DNA from: Halalkalicoccus subterraneus
Lineage (GTDB): Archaea; Halobacteriota; Halobacteria; Halobacteriales; Halalkalicoccaceae
Direction: 5' to 3'
Assembly: GCF_003697815.1 (NCBI RefSeq)
Contig: NZ_RDQG01000078.1
Location: 142,785 to 206,784, forward strand
DNA length: 64,000 nt
In this document: positions 54,244-63,448 of the stretch, piece by piece
Layout of the letters: each line of letters opens with the position of its first letter
Numbering within the stretch: position 1 is the stretch's first letter
Position numbers and translations under genes: made by a program
The notes under the pieces: generated by a model
What the model saw: the letters and a program-made list of their open reading frames with translations, nothing else
Database searches by the model: none
Told to the model about the DNA's origin: nothing

Positions 54244-55812
54244 ATGGTTCAATGGGGAATCGCTGGCCCATTCGTAATCTATCTTCTCGGCCTTCTTGGA
54301 TTCGGTATTGTCGCGAGCCGATATATGGATGACTTAGGGGACTACTTACTCGGTGGTCGATCAATTGGCGGTGCAGTTACTGCATTGACTCTTCAATCCA
54401 CGTCAATGAGTGGGTTCATGTTTATGGGTGGACCAGCCATGGCATTCAATCAAGGGCTGTACGCACTCTGGTACGCTGTTGGTGACTTTGGTGGTGGTCT
54501 CGTAAATCTCGGCGTTCTTGGGCGTGGTCTTCGACAAGTAACTGAGGTTTTGGGATCACTCACTCCGATAGAGTGGCTTGAACATCGTTACCCCCACCCG
54601 AGCGTACGGATAGTCGGTAGTCTCATCGCGATTGTCTTCCTCTCGGCCTACGTTTTCTCTCAGTTTATCGCGGCTGGGCAGGCCATTGAGGCCGTCAGCG
54701 GTCTTCCATATGTGTATGGTGTTCTTATCGGCGCAGGGATCATCGTCCTCTACACGTTCGTCGGTGGTTATCTCGCTGTTGCTTGGACGGACGCGTTCCA
54801 AGCTATTGTCATGGCTATTGGAATGAACATTATTCTAGTAGCAGCAATTCTCGAAGTCGGGGGAGTAACGTCAATGTTCAACCAAATCGCTGCCCAAGAT
54901 TCCACGTATCTCTCGATATGGGGAAGAAATGAGGAGTATCTTGGTGAATGGGGTGTAATTGCAGGTGCAGTCCTCATCTACGCTGTTGGATATATGGGTC
55001 TTCCCCATGCTGTGGTTCGGCATCTAAGCATGGACAATGCTGAAACAGCCAAATTAGCAACAGTGTATAACGTCTTTTATAATACGTTCTTCGTATACCA
55101 GCCCTATATTCTTGGCATGGCTGCAATCGTTCTTCTCCCTAACTTGGCTAATCCAGAAATGGCGATTCCGGAACTCTCTATGATGCTTCTTCCAGGTGTC
55201 ATTGCTGGGATAGTGCTAGCAGCACTGATGGCGGCAGTGATGAGTACGGCTGATTCAATGCTCATTATGGCCGGCTCAATACTGTCTAGGGACGTCGTTC
55301 AGCGATTCTCCAGCCGTGATATTGGAGATCAGGAGATGCTGCTTTGGTCTCGTTTGATGGTGCTTGGAATCGGCGTTGCAGGTGTAATTGTAGCTGTTGT
55401 CCAACCGCCAGGGATTGCCGAACTCGTTATCTTCGCTTTCGGTGGACTAGGGACGGCATTCCTCATCCCCAACGTCCTCGGGATTTACTGGGATCGAGGC
55501 AATTGGCCGGGGGCTCTTGGAGGAATGATCGGTGGAGCCAGTACGAACATCATTTGGACCGCAATGAATCTTCAAGAAGTAACAGCGATACATCCGTTTT
55601 TCGCTGGTCTTATCATCTCAACTGTAGCGTTTGTTGCAATTAGCCTCATGACTTCTCCACCGAAAGAAGAAACGATCGCACCAATTCGATCAGCGCGGGA
55701 ATCAATTGGTGCGCCATCCGGTGTGCAACAAGCAACGACAAATGAGCTGGCCCCAGAAGCTAACGCTATCTCGGAGCACGTCTCCAAGAATCTGGAGCTA
55801 AACTCAAATTGA
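54244..55812 (+). CDS. SSS-family sodium/solute symporter
   Basis: A 522-residue permease with about 13 helices. DYLLGGRSIGGAVTALTLQS is the first-helix sodium/substrate region, VGGYLAVAWTDAFQAIVM is the SSS signature in helix five, and AALMAAVMSTADSMLIMAGS (helix eight) carries the Ser/Thr pair that binds sodium. The family includes PutP-type proline carriers, pantothenate and acetate permeases. It follows the one-helix partner gene by two bases and precedes a gene of unknown function by 18 bases, so all three form an operon. The substrate is unknown. Confidence 0.9.
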   Translation: MVQWGIAGPFVIYLLGLLGFGIVASRYMDDLGDYLLGGRSIGGAVTALTLQSTSMSGFMFMGGPAMAFNQGLYALWYAVGDFGGGLVNLGVLGRGLRQVTEVLGSLTPIEWLEHRYPHPSVRIVGSLIAIVFLSAYVFSQFIAAGQAIEAVSGLPYVYGVLIGAGIIVLYTFVGGYLAVAWTDAFQAIVMAIGMNIILVAAILEVGGVTSMFNQIAAQDSTYLSIWGRNEEYLGEWGVIAGAVLIYAVGYMGLPHAVVRHLSMDNAETAKLATVYNVFYNTFFVYQPYILGMAAIVLLPNLANPEMAIPELSMMLLPGVIAGIVLAALMAAVMSTADSMLIMAGSILSRDVVQRFSSRDIGDQEMLLWSRLMVLGIGVAGVIVAVVQPPGIAELVIFAFGGLGTAFLIPNVLGIYWDRGNWPGALGGMIGGASTNIIWTAMNLQEVTAIHPFFAGLIISTVAFVAISLMTSPPKEETIAPIRSARESIGAPSGVQQATTNELAPEANAISEHVSKNLELNSN

Positions 55813-55830
55813 TCCAAGACTCCTCAATAG

Positions 55831-56355
55831 ATGAATTCCGAAATCAGCTCTCCAGATGAGATAACGGCATATGTGCCGGTAGTGACCGGATCTGAGGCTG
55901 CCGAAAAACTCAGCAATACTGATGATGAAATTCATCGGTCCACGTTTGTAGAAACGGTGTATTACCCATATCAAATCGTCACTATCGATGTAGAACTTGA
56001 TGGGTTTCTCAGTCAACATAAAGAAGTAATGGAGGTCGGAATAGACCTCATTAATGGTCGCGAAATACTCATCGATGACGCGCCAGAGATTCAAAACATT
56101 CAGCCAGAGCAGACACAGGTACTACAATCGGACGACGAAGCTGTTGAGTCTGTAAGTAAAGCCAAGGAATACATTGTCCAGATCATCCAACAGCACCATC
56201 GAATTCTTGAGCTTCCAGATCTGGATGTCAAAGACATAGAAAGGCTATACCGGCCCTTTCATCTAGTTCGTGCTTACGTGGAAGATGGATCCCTCATGTA
56301 TACCGTGGATTCAATATCTGGTAATTTACACCGTGTTTATCCACACGATAAGTGA
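55831..56355 (+). CDS. hypothetical protein in the symporter operon
   Basis: A soluble 174-residue protein with no signal or helix for the membrane. Two similar segments suggest an internal duplication: VYYPYQIVTIDVELDG and LYRPFHLVRAYVEDGS, each followed by a strand pair (GIDLINGRE; YTVDSISGNLHRV). Both resemble small beta modules such as PepSY. A long polar helix region (about 90-120) joins them. It lies 18 bases after the symporter and may modulate transport; nothing else is known. Confidence 0.6.
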   Translation: MNSEISSPDEITAYVPVVTGSEAAEKLSNTDDEIHRSTFVETVYYPYQIVTIDVELDGFLSQHKEVMEVGIDLINGREILIDDAPEIQNIQPEQTQVLQSDDEAVESVSKAKEYIVQIIQQHHRILELPDLDVKDIERLYRPFHLVRAYVEDGSLMYTVDSISGNLHRVYPHDK

Positions 56356-56793
56356 TGAAATAAACACACTCATAGGCATCTTTCTACGGTATTGGTATGA
56401 TACATAAACAAACTTAATAAAATCAGAAATATGGAAAATAGTCGTATCGGGTGTCTAAGTAACAGGCCAAGTTCGAGATTGCCAGCCAGTCTGGAAGCTA
56501 ATGGAGATCGTTGTCGATCTAGATAAGATGACGGCAACTTGGAGTCGCTATTCTGGCGGCGACGACATTGGATTTCTCGGACAGTGCTTAAACTCACCGG
56601 TGGCAACGAGTAGCCGCCCCTGGGAGTGTCTTAGGCCCGATAAGGGGGCTATCTTCGACATCGGTGTTGGTGACTTTTTCCGCCGTCCCCAGAGTGAACT
56701 TTCGTCACGAAAACGTTCTCGTGGTGAGACGTAGCAGCGTCGGCACAGCAGCAACGGCGGCCTATTTGTGACCCAACTCCCTCTATGGAGGGG
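56356..56793. other. intergenic between convergent operons
   Basis: A plus frame at 56501-56734 (MEIVVDLDKMTATWSRYSGG...) has some coding look but no start signals or family. I do not call it. The two symporter operons converge here. Confidence 0.35.
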
Positions 56794-58233
56794 TCAGTCG
56801 TCGGATGGCGCGCCGCTCATCGGTTCACTGTCCGAGAGGAGGACGTGCCCAATGAGGAGGACGATCACGGCTCCACCAAGTCCGATGAAGGTCGATGGCA
56901 CGCCGAACAGACCCCCTGTGAACTCGGTTCCGACACCGAGTATTGCGCCGACGATGATTGACGCAATGAGAGCCAGGCCACTTAGACCAGTCCAATAGAG
57001 CCCCACATAGACCGGAATGAGGAACGCACAGGTCAGAAGGACCGCTCGGAAGTTATAGAGTTCAATGATGGTTCCTGGCGGGTTAACCGACGCTGCGGTC
57101 GCGGTAATGCCGAAGAAGATGGTTGCGATCCGAGAGATCCGAAGCTGAGCATCGTCACTAGAGCTGGGCCGGAAGTAGCTGTAGATATCACGTGCCGTAG
57201 TGATACCAGTTGAGTGGAGACGCGTATCTGTGGTAGAGAGAATTGCGCTCATAACTGCGAGGATAATGATGACGCCCACACTCGAAGGGACGTAGTCCGT
57301 AATGAGCATTGGGAATGCAGCGTCCTGCGTCTGGACGGTAAGTCCGCTCTGATTGAGCGCAACGGTTGTCGCTCCACCAAGTATCACGAGCGCTGAGTAG
57401 AATATTGCCAGAATAACACCGGATGCAGCGAGGTGAAGCTTTGCTGTTCTAACATCTCTAGTCGCTGCAATGCGCACGATGTAATTTTGCTCAGTGAAGA
57501 TCGTCCCAAAGAAGGCGACGATCGTTGCGACAATGCCAATGATGGTGTATGTGCCTCCGGCTGTCGGATCAACGTACGTGGGATCAAACGATGCGAGTTG
57601 CTGGTTAACCGCGGTGAAACTACCAATATCAAATATCATATATACAAGCGCAAGTAGTACTGCACCGACCATTAGCACCCCCTGCAAGAGATCGGTCCAT
57701 GCAACACTGACGAGCCCACCCAACACGGTATACACAATAAATACGATGCCGATGACCCATACCATATACTCGTAGGGGACACCAGTGATTGTGGTTACAA
57801 GTAGACTCGCGCCAACAAGCTGCATAATTAAATAGAGCCACGCGTTACCGAGCAGAATTGTACCTGCAATGGGGCGGGCTACCTCGAAGCCGGTCACGTT
57901 GGCAATAATATCAGGGAAGGTAAGCAGATTGAGGTTTCGGATCCGGCCGACAACGAAGTAGAGCGCGCCGATCCCAAGCATTAGTCCAAAGATGGTGTGG
58001 GTCATCAGGGAGTACCCCTCACCGTAAACGGCACCAATGAAGCCAATGACGCTGACTGCGCTCACGAAGTTGGCAACAAACGACCAAGTTGCCAACCAAG
58101 GACCCATATCTTGACCAAATGCCCAAAAGTCCATGACATCGGAGGTTTTGGTGTATCCCCAAACTCCGATGCCAAGCACGATGAGGAGGTAGATAACGAA
58201 CGTGCCGAGGTAAAACGGATTGACGTTGGTCAT
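56794..58233 (-). CDS. second SSS-family sodium/solute symporter
   Basis: A 479-residue permease with about 13 helices. VMDFWAFGQDMGPWLATWSF replaces the usual GR motif, LGGLVSVAWTDLLQGVLMVG is the SSS signature, and AVMSAILSTTDTRLHSTGIT is the sodium-binding helix eight with Ser-Thr-Thr. It differs clearly from the symporter at 54244 and is not a duplicate. Its ATG overlaps the stop of the upstream small membrane protein by one base (TAATG). The substrate is unknown; the M20 peptidase and carbamoylase are nearby. Confidence 0.9.
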   Translation of the reverse strand: MTNVNPFYLGTFVIYLLIVLGIGVWGYTKTSDVMDFWAFGQDMGPWLATWSFVANFVSAVSVIGFIGAVYGEGYSLMTHTIFGLMLGIGALYFVVGRIRNLNLLTFPDIIANVTGFEVARPIAGTILLGNAWLYLIMQLVGASLLVTTITGVPYEYMVWVIGIVFIVYTVLGGLVSVAWTDLLQGVLMVGAVLLALVYMIFDIGSFTAVNQQLASFDPTYVDPTAGGTYTIIGIVATIVAFFGTIFTEQNYIVRIAATRDVRTAKLHLAASGVILAIFYSALVILGGATTVALNQSGLTVQTQDAAFPMLITDYVPSSVGVIIILAVMSAILSTTDTRLHSTGITTARDIYSYFRPSSSDDAQLRISRIATIFFGITATAASVNPPGTIIELYNFRAVLLTCAFLIPVYVGLYWTGLSGLALIASIIVGAILGVGTEFTGGLFGVPSTFIGLGGAVIVLLIGHVLLSDSEPMSGAPSDD

Positions 58234-58484
58234 TAATCGCCTCCTCCGTTCTCTTCTATCGAGCTGGTCCCCCCTGTACCTCGATCAATTATATTTTCGT
58301 TCACTGGTTTTCCAAGTATCACATGAACTACCACGTAGTGGATTGCTCCCATGCTTCCAACGAGAATCGTTGCCACGAACACCAAGAACATTGATGTGGG
58401 CATGCCAAACACAGTCATGGTCTCTACTGGCGGCACTATCGTACTACCTTGTAAATATACCGCTATTAGCAAAATAGTGTTCAA
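58233..58484 (-). CDS. small two-helix membrane protein, symporter partner
   Basis: Eighty-three residues. Two hydrophobic segments (TILLIAVYLQ near the start, MFLVFVATILVGSMGAIHYV) are followed by an acidic tail ending SSIEENGGGD. The stop overlaps the symporter start by one base, giving strict translational coupling. This repeats the small-protein-then-symporter order seen at 54086-55812 with an unrelated sequence. I know no exact family. Confidence 0.65.
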   Translation of the reverse strand: MNTILLIAVYLQGSTIVPPVETMTVFGMPTSMFLVFVATILVGSMGAIHYVVVHVILGKPVNENIIDRGTGGTSSIEENGGGD

Positions 58485-58581
58485 TAGAATGTTAATATAG
58501 TAGTAAAATATCCATGTTAGTTTGTTGTAGATCTTAATTACACTGTGTTACCTACCCCCAAACCTGTCTTTGATCAGGGAC

Positions 58582-59760
58582 TCAGTCTAAGTCTCCGTTA
58601 AGAATTTCATAGGTCGCGTCGCGAAGTATAGTAAGACCATTGGTAGCGGCCGACAAATCGACGCGCTCGTCGTAGGTATGGGCTTGTGAAATATCACCTG
58701 GACCCCACGTGATGGCCTCGATATCGGCATTGTTCACGAAGTTCCGGACGTCTGTCGACGCCTCGATGCCCCATGGGTTAGTCGATACGTCCGCGACCTC
58801 AGCCGAGTGATGACGAAAGACCTCCGCTAGCGGACTGTTGATGTCGATAGCAGCCGATTCGTACGTCCGAGTACGCTCCCAAGAGACGTCGATATTGGAG
58901 TCGGCGGCGACCTCGGTGAGCAGGTCATCTATTTCAGTGTCGATGGCCTCTATGCTTTCGTCTGGGAGAAACCGTCGATCGATCGTAATGGTCGCTCGTT
59001 CGGGGACGACGTTTTCTTTGGTTCCCGCATCGAACTTGGTTACTGTGGAGTACGCTCGCCCGACCAGATCATCCTCACGTGTCCGCACATTCTCATCGTA
59101 TGCAGCGAGTGCATCGAGAACTGGTCGCGCACGCTGGATAGCGTTTTCACCTTGGTCCGGGCGACTCGCGTGAGAGGGGTCGCCCGAAACGGTAATTTCG
59201 TACCAGGCGAGACCTTTCTCACTTGTTGCGGTTTGCATCTGCGTCGGTTCAAGCACGACACCATAGTCGCCGTCGTACCCTCGTTCTAGCAGGGTCTTCG
59301 TCCCCGGCTCGGCGGTCTCTTCGCCGATAGCAGCATGGAAGACAACCGATCCTTCAAGTTCTCCGGATCTGATCTCTTCTGCGAGATCGGCGGTCACTAA
59401 CATTGCTATAGCGACTCCCGTTTTCATATCCACGCTACCACGGCCGTATAGAGCCCCATCCTCCACATCAGCACCATACGGATCGTGGGTCCACTGGTCG
59501 GTATCTCCCGCTGGAACGACATCGATGTGACCGTTCAAAACGAGCGTCGGGTCACCCTCTCCAACGTGGGCCCCAACTTGTGGGCGGTCCTCGTACGGTT
59601 CATGTACGAGCTCGGCGTCAATATCACGGTCGTTGAACCATTCGGCGATATATTCTGCGCATTCTCGTTCGTTACCCGGCGGATTCTCTGTCTCTTTCTG
59701 AACTAGACTACCGATGAGTTCCGCCAGCTCTTCAGTGCGTTCCATGCTGGACATACCCAT
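58582..59760 (-). CDS. M20-family metallopeptidase (ArgE/DapE type)
   Basis: A 392-residue di-zinc hydrolase removing an acyl or amino-acid group. LVLNGHIDVVP (His, Asp), YGRGSVDMKTGVAIAM (bridging Asp), AIGEETAEPGTK (catalytic and ligand Glu), and the C-terminal ISQAHTYDERVDL (His) are present. The lid domain (about 180-290) contains VSGDPSHASRPDQGENAI. Substrates in this family are N-acyl amino acids, dipeptides or succinyl-diaminopimelate. An alternative ATG lies at the sixth codon. It lies upstream of the second symporter pair on the same strand, 97 bases before the small membrane protein gene. Confidence 0.9.
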   Translation of the reverse strand: MGMSSMERTEELAELIGSLVQKETENPPGNERECAEYIAEWFNDRDIDAELVHEPYEDRPQVGAHVGEGDPTLVLNGHIDVVPAGDTDQWTHDPYGADVEDGALYGRGSVDMKTGVAIAMLVTADLAEEIRSGELEGSVVFHAAIGEETAEPGTKTLLERGYDGDYGVVLEPTQMQTATSEKGLAWYEITVSGDPSHASRPDQGENAIQRARPVLDALAAYDENVRTREDDLVGRAYSTVTKFDAGTKENVVPERATITIDRRFLPDESIEAIDTEIDDLLTEVAADSNIDVSWERTRTYESAAIDINSPLAEVFRHHSAEVADVSTNPWGIEASTDVRNFVNNADIEAITWGPGDISQAHTYDERVDLSAATNGLTILRDATYEILNGDLD

Positions 59761-60046
59761 GCGTACTCAATCGCACAATGAAAACTATTGTGATCGTCGA
59801 TAATAGTATTCAGGGAGAAACAAAATAGATCTGGTGTTGTTCAGGTAAGCGGATGTAATTGATAAAATTATTCACCAGTCTGAGATGTAACGCCACTTTA
59901 TCAAAATCGAGACTCGGACGAACTATGCTTAGTTGAGTCTCTATCATTACATCGCTTGATATGTATCTGGAAACCGACGAAGTACAGGGGTCCCGATATG
60001 ACAGATTCTTCAATAAAATATAGAAGAAGGATACTCGATCTTTCCA

Positions 60047-60211
60047 ATGGCTAATGAGATGACAACGAATCACCGTACACTGGTGTGTTTCCCGATTTCA
60101 AAGGGGCTCTTCGACTACCCTGAACTGCCGAACCTAAATCTCTCTCTTTCACCGCTAGGAGACGCCGATGCTATCGTCCAACTATTCTACGCTGAAACGG
60201 TCGTTCGTTGA
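60047..60211 (+). CDS. possible small ORF of 54 aa
   Basis: From ATG 60047, MANEMTTNHRTLVCFPISKG then LFDYPELPNLNLSLSPLGDA and IVQLFYAETVVR. The composition is protein-like and the stop is clean, but no family is recognised. It precedes the carbamoylase gene by 54 bases. It may be a stub of a lost gene. The remaining 59761-60046 holds no gene. Confidence 0.3.
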   Translation: MANEMTTNHRTLVCFPISKGLFDYPELPNLNLSLSPLGDADAIVQLFYAETVVR

Positions 60212-60265
60212 TACAGATTAGCTACCGAGGAAACGCTTAACACACGACCTTCTGAATTCCTCCGT

Positions 60266-61504
60266 ATGCGTATCCAGCTTGATCGGGATCGGTTCGTCGA
60301 GACGATGAAAGAGCAGGCCAAGATCGGAGGCACCGAAAATGGCGGATTGCACCGGCTTGCACTGTCCGACGAGGACAAGAAAGTAAGAGATTGGTTCTAT
60401 GAGCAGATGGAAGCGGCGGGACTCGAAATAGTCGTCGACGAATTTGGCAACATGTTCGGACGCCGAGAAGGGACAATGTCCAATACCGACCCCGTACTGG
60501 TTGGCTCACACCTCGATTCACAGCCGTACGGTGGTATTTACGATGGGCCATTAGGGGTAATCAGTGCCCTCGAGTTGGTTCGTACACTTAACGACGAAGG
60601 CATCGAGACGGAGCACCCGATCGAGATCGTAAACTGGACCAACGAGGAAGGATCGCGGTACCAACCGGCGATGCAGGGAAGCGGCGTCTGGACCGGAGCT
60701 CATGACATTGAGGAGGAGTACGTAAAGACTGATGAGGACGGCCTCAACCTTGAAGCGGAACTCGAACGGATCGGCTACAAAGGCGAGCAGTCAGCTAAAC
60801 CTCGCACGGACTACGAGACGTACTTAGAACTCCACATCGAACAGGGCCCTTACCTCGCGCTTGAAGGGAAAGACGTCGGTATCGTCACGGGTATCGTCGG
60901 CTTTACGTGGGGAGCGGTCACCTACTACGGAGAGGCCGATCATTCCGGTCCGACACCGATGCATTTCCGATCTGACGCGCTGGTTGCGGCAGCTGACGTC
61001 ATCACCCAGATCCGGCGTATTCCGTCGACGTTGGGCAATCAAACGGTCGGAACAACCGGCTATATTGATGCGAAGCCGAATTCCATCAATACGATTCCTG
61101 GCGAAGTCACGTTCAGTTGGGGCTTCCGGGATCCGGACGACGAGATTATTGAGGAAGCGTTCGCCCGTGTGTTGGACGAGGCGGAAGCCGCAGCTGAGCG
61201 CGAAGGGGTTGACTGGGAGTGGGAAGAACGGATGCGTGCATCCAGTGTCGATTTCGCCGACCGGTGTATCGACGCTGTCGAGGCGGCTGCCGATGATCTC
61301 GGCTACGATGGGATGCGCATTTTCAGTGGTGCCGGACACGATGCAACTCATATGACGGAAGTCTGTGACACAGGTATGGTCTTCGCCGTCAGCGAAGATG
61401 GGAAGAGTCACAACGAAAACGAGTACACGAGCTGGGACGATTGTTATGCATCCGCGAACACGATCGCCAATGCCGCACTTGATATTGCGGAACCGAAGCC
61501 CTGA
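60266..61504 (+). CDS. Zn-dependent N-carbamoyl-amino-acid hydrolase/beta-ureidopropionase-like
   Basis: A 412-residue member of the M20-related hydantoinase/carbamoylase family, releasing ammonia and CO2 from ureido acids or splitting allantoate. PVLVGSHLDSQPYGGIYDGP contains the zinc His and Asp, VNWTNEEGSRYQPAMQGSGV the second Glu pair, LHIEQGPYL the next His/Glu, and FSGAGHDATHMTEVC the last His. The dimerisation domain (about 210-330) includes GEADHSGPTPM. Known products include beta-alanine, which the class III aminotransferase and MMSDH of this cluster could degrade. A cupin gene follows 140 bases downstream. Confidence 0.88.
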   Translation: MRIQLDRDRFVETMKEQAKIGGTENGGLHRLALSDEDKKVRDWFYEQMEAAGLEIVVDEFGNMFGRREGTMSNTDPVLVGSHLDSQPYGGIYDGPLGVISALELVRTLNDEGIETEHPIEIVNWTNEEGSRYQPAMQGSGVWTGAHDIEEEYVKTDEDGLNLEAELERIGYKGEQSAKPRTDYETYLELHIEQGPYLALEGKDVGIVTGIVGFTWGAVTYYGEADHSGPTPMHFRSDALVAAADVITQIRRIPSTLGNQTVGTTGYIDAKPNSINTIPGEVTFSWGFRDPDDEIIEEAFARVLDEAEAAAEREGVDWEWEERMRASSVDFADRCIDAVEAAADDLGYDGMRIFSGAGHDATHMTEVCDTGMVFAVSEDGKSHNENEYTSWDDCYASANTIANAALDIAEPKP

Positions 61505-61643
61505 GAGCGCCGTGGGGTGTCAAAGCGCGGTCAGTAAGGGACTGGTAGCTATACGGGTGGCGGAACATGGCAATCGCACGGAACGGCCGTCGATCAATAT
61601 CTCAAGCCAGTAGTTTAGTAGCTGCTTCTGGTTGATGAGTAGT

Positions 61644-62036
61644 ATGGGATATCACCTTGTCGACGCTGGCAATCTCAATCAATGGGATGATCGACCGACT
61701 GATGTCCGCTCATTGAGCGTTGCAGCCGGATACGACTACCAAGATTCGAAGCTTGGCCTTCGCGTCTATGCACTCGCTCCCGGCGAGCAATCGGGACTAA
61801 AATACCATTCCCATAGTGAACAGGTCGAAGCGTTCTATGTGCTTGATGGGACGCTGCACGTCGAGACGCCGGACGAAGAGTACGTCGTCGAAGCTGACCA
61901 AGCGTTGTTTGTCGATCCCGGCAGTCCACAGCGTGCATTCAATCCCGAATCCGCAGACGGATCAGTTCGGGTGCTCGCCATCGGCGCACCCTCTGTCGAT
62001 GACGCTCAGGGGCACGATCCATCGACTGATGCGTGA
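61644..62036 (+). CDS. cupin-domain protein
   Basis: A single cupin barrel of 130 residues. The conserved motif one is KYHSHSEQVEAFYVLDGTLH (metal His residues) and motif two is DPGSPQRAFNP. The first 35 residues form a short N-terminal extension (VDAGNLNQWDDRPTDVRSL). The ATG at 61644 (MGYHLVDAG) is preferred over Met codons four and three codons upstream. It could be an isomerase/epimerase or a sensor; cupins often accompany ureide and sugar catabolic genes. Confidence 0.82.
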   Translation: MGYHLVDAGNLNQWDDRPTDVRSLSVAAGYDYQDSKLGLRVYALAPGEQSGLKYHSHSEQVEAFYVLDGTLHVETPDEEYVVEADQALFVDPGSPQRAFNPESADGSVRVLAIGAPSVDDAQGHDPSTDA

Positions 62037-62183
62037 TCTCCTCCAGTTGGGTGGGCAGCACCTTGCTGGCATTGGTTTACCTCGCCGTCGGTAGAAGGAT
62101 GCTCACCGGTGGGCGGTCAGCTATTGGTGGTGCCTTCTGGTAAGGCGGTGAAAAATCGAATTGATGCTGCTCTTTGAACTCAT

Positions 62184-63299
62184 TTAGGCTACTGATTCAT
62201 CGAGGAGCTCACCGATCGCGGTGTCAATGAATTCTTTATCTTCTGGACGGAACCCAAACATCCCGAAATGCCCCCATGGCGTCGGGATCGGTCGCAGCTC
62301 GCTATCGGGAATCATCTCCTCTTCGATCCGATTGTCCTCAAGTGTGAACACCATGTCTTCTTCAAATGGGAGAACGTACACGCGGGCTTCGATTCGTTGG
62401 AGTGCACTCTCGAGATCACCGTCGGTCATTCGGCTCACATCGGCGTGTTTCCACTTCCAAGCCATTCGAATCAGGTTGTTCGGATCCATCGGGAGGAACC
62501 ACTCGTCCCAGAGTCGATGCATGAAGTCGTCTAATGACGAGAATCCGGCCCCACGCCACTCTTCTTCGCGCCAGAGATCCGCGCTCGTTCCCATCAAGAC
62601 CCACGTTCGGGCATGCTGCTTGAGTCCTTGACGCATCGATCGGTGATCGTCGTAATATCCGTCATTCCAGTTCGGGTCTAATTTGAGAGCCGAGATGAGT
62701 GCATCGACAAGGAGACTACTCTGAGGTGGATTTCTTGCAGTGCCGCCGATCGGTGCCGCTCGCTTGACCATCTCCGGGTATCGGACAGCCCACTCGTAGG
62801 TCTGCTGGGCCCCCATCGACCACCCAAGGACGAGTTCGAGTTCCTCAATCCCGAATTTCTCGGTAACCAGTTGGTATTGTGCACGGACGTCGTCACTAAT
62901 ACGCACGTTCGGGAAATCCGCTTGTCCGTATGGTGGCGGGGTATTGTGCGGTGACGTCGAGAGTCCCCCACCGATCTGATTGGGGAGGATGATGAAATAC
63001 GATTGTGGATCAAGCGCCATGTCCTTCCCAATGTACATCTCCATGTCCTTGCTGGTCCCTGAATACATATGCGGGAAGAGAACGGCGTTGTCTTTCGCGT
63101 CATTGAGTTCGCCGAACGTTGTATATGCGATCTGGCAGTCGGGCAGTGTCTCGCCTTCGGTGAGTTCGAACTCACTCAGTGAGTACGTCTCGTATGGACC
63201 ATGGACCTCTTGTGAATAGTACTCGTTTTCGATCCCACTCATTGTATGGCTTGCACCAGGCGATGGAGCATTAGCCGGTGTGTGACTCTGGTCTGTCAT
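62184..63299 (-). CDS. alpha/beta hydrolase, MetX (homoserine O-acetyltransferase)-like
   Basis: A 371-residue alpha/beta-fold enzyme. The nucleophile elbow is LGWSMGAQQTYEWAVRYPEM, ILPNQIGGGLSTSPHNTPPP is the oxyanion-side loop, and TPWGHFGMFGFRPEDKEF has the catalytic His. The layout and the GWSMGxxQxxEWA motif are those of MetX, but many such haloarchaeal proteins hydrolyse esters or amides rather than acetylate homoserine. A short polar N-terminus (MTDQSHTPANAPSPGASHTM) precedes an alternative Met at residue 20. It is convergent with the cupin gene and has no methionine-biosynthesis neighbours. Confidence 0.82.
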   Translation of the reverse strand: MTDQSHTPANAPSPGASHTMSGIENEYYSQEVHGPYETYSLSEFELTEGETLPDCQIAYTTFGELNDAKDNAVLFPHMYSGTSKDMEMYIGKDMALDPQSYFIILPNQIGGGLSTSPHNTPPPYGQADFPNVRISDDVRAQYQLVTEKFGIEELELVLGWSMGAQQTYEWAVRYPEMVKRAAPIGGTARNPPQSSLLVDALISALKLDPNWNDGYYDDHRSMRQGLKQHARTWVLMGTSADLWREEEWRGAGFSSLDDFMHRLWDEWFLPMDPNNLIRMAWKWKHADVSRMTDGDLESALQRIEARVYVLPFEEDMVFTLEDNRIEEEMIPDSELRPIPTPWGHFGMFGFRPEDKEFIDTAIGELLDESVA

Positions 63300-63448
63300 T
63301 TGTCCCTGTTAGCCGACGGAACCCAGAGTATTATAATTATCTTCTATAGACTACTCTACTGCTATAGCCTCCTTTCTTACCATTGGGAGTCAGATAGATG
63401 TCGTAGCCAGTTCGCTGCTTTCGTACGAGAGTGGCTTGTTAAAGCGAC

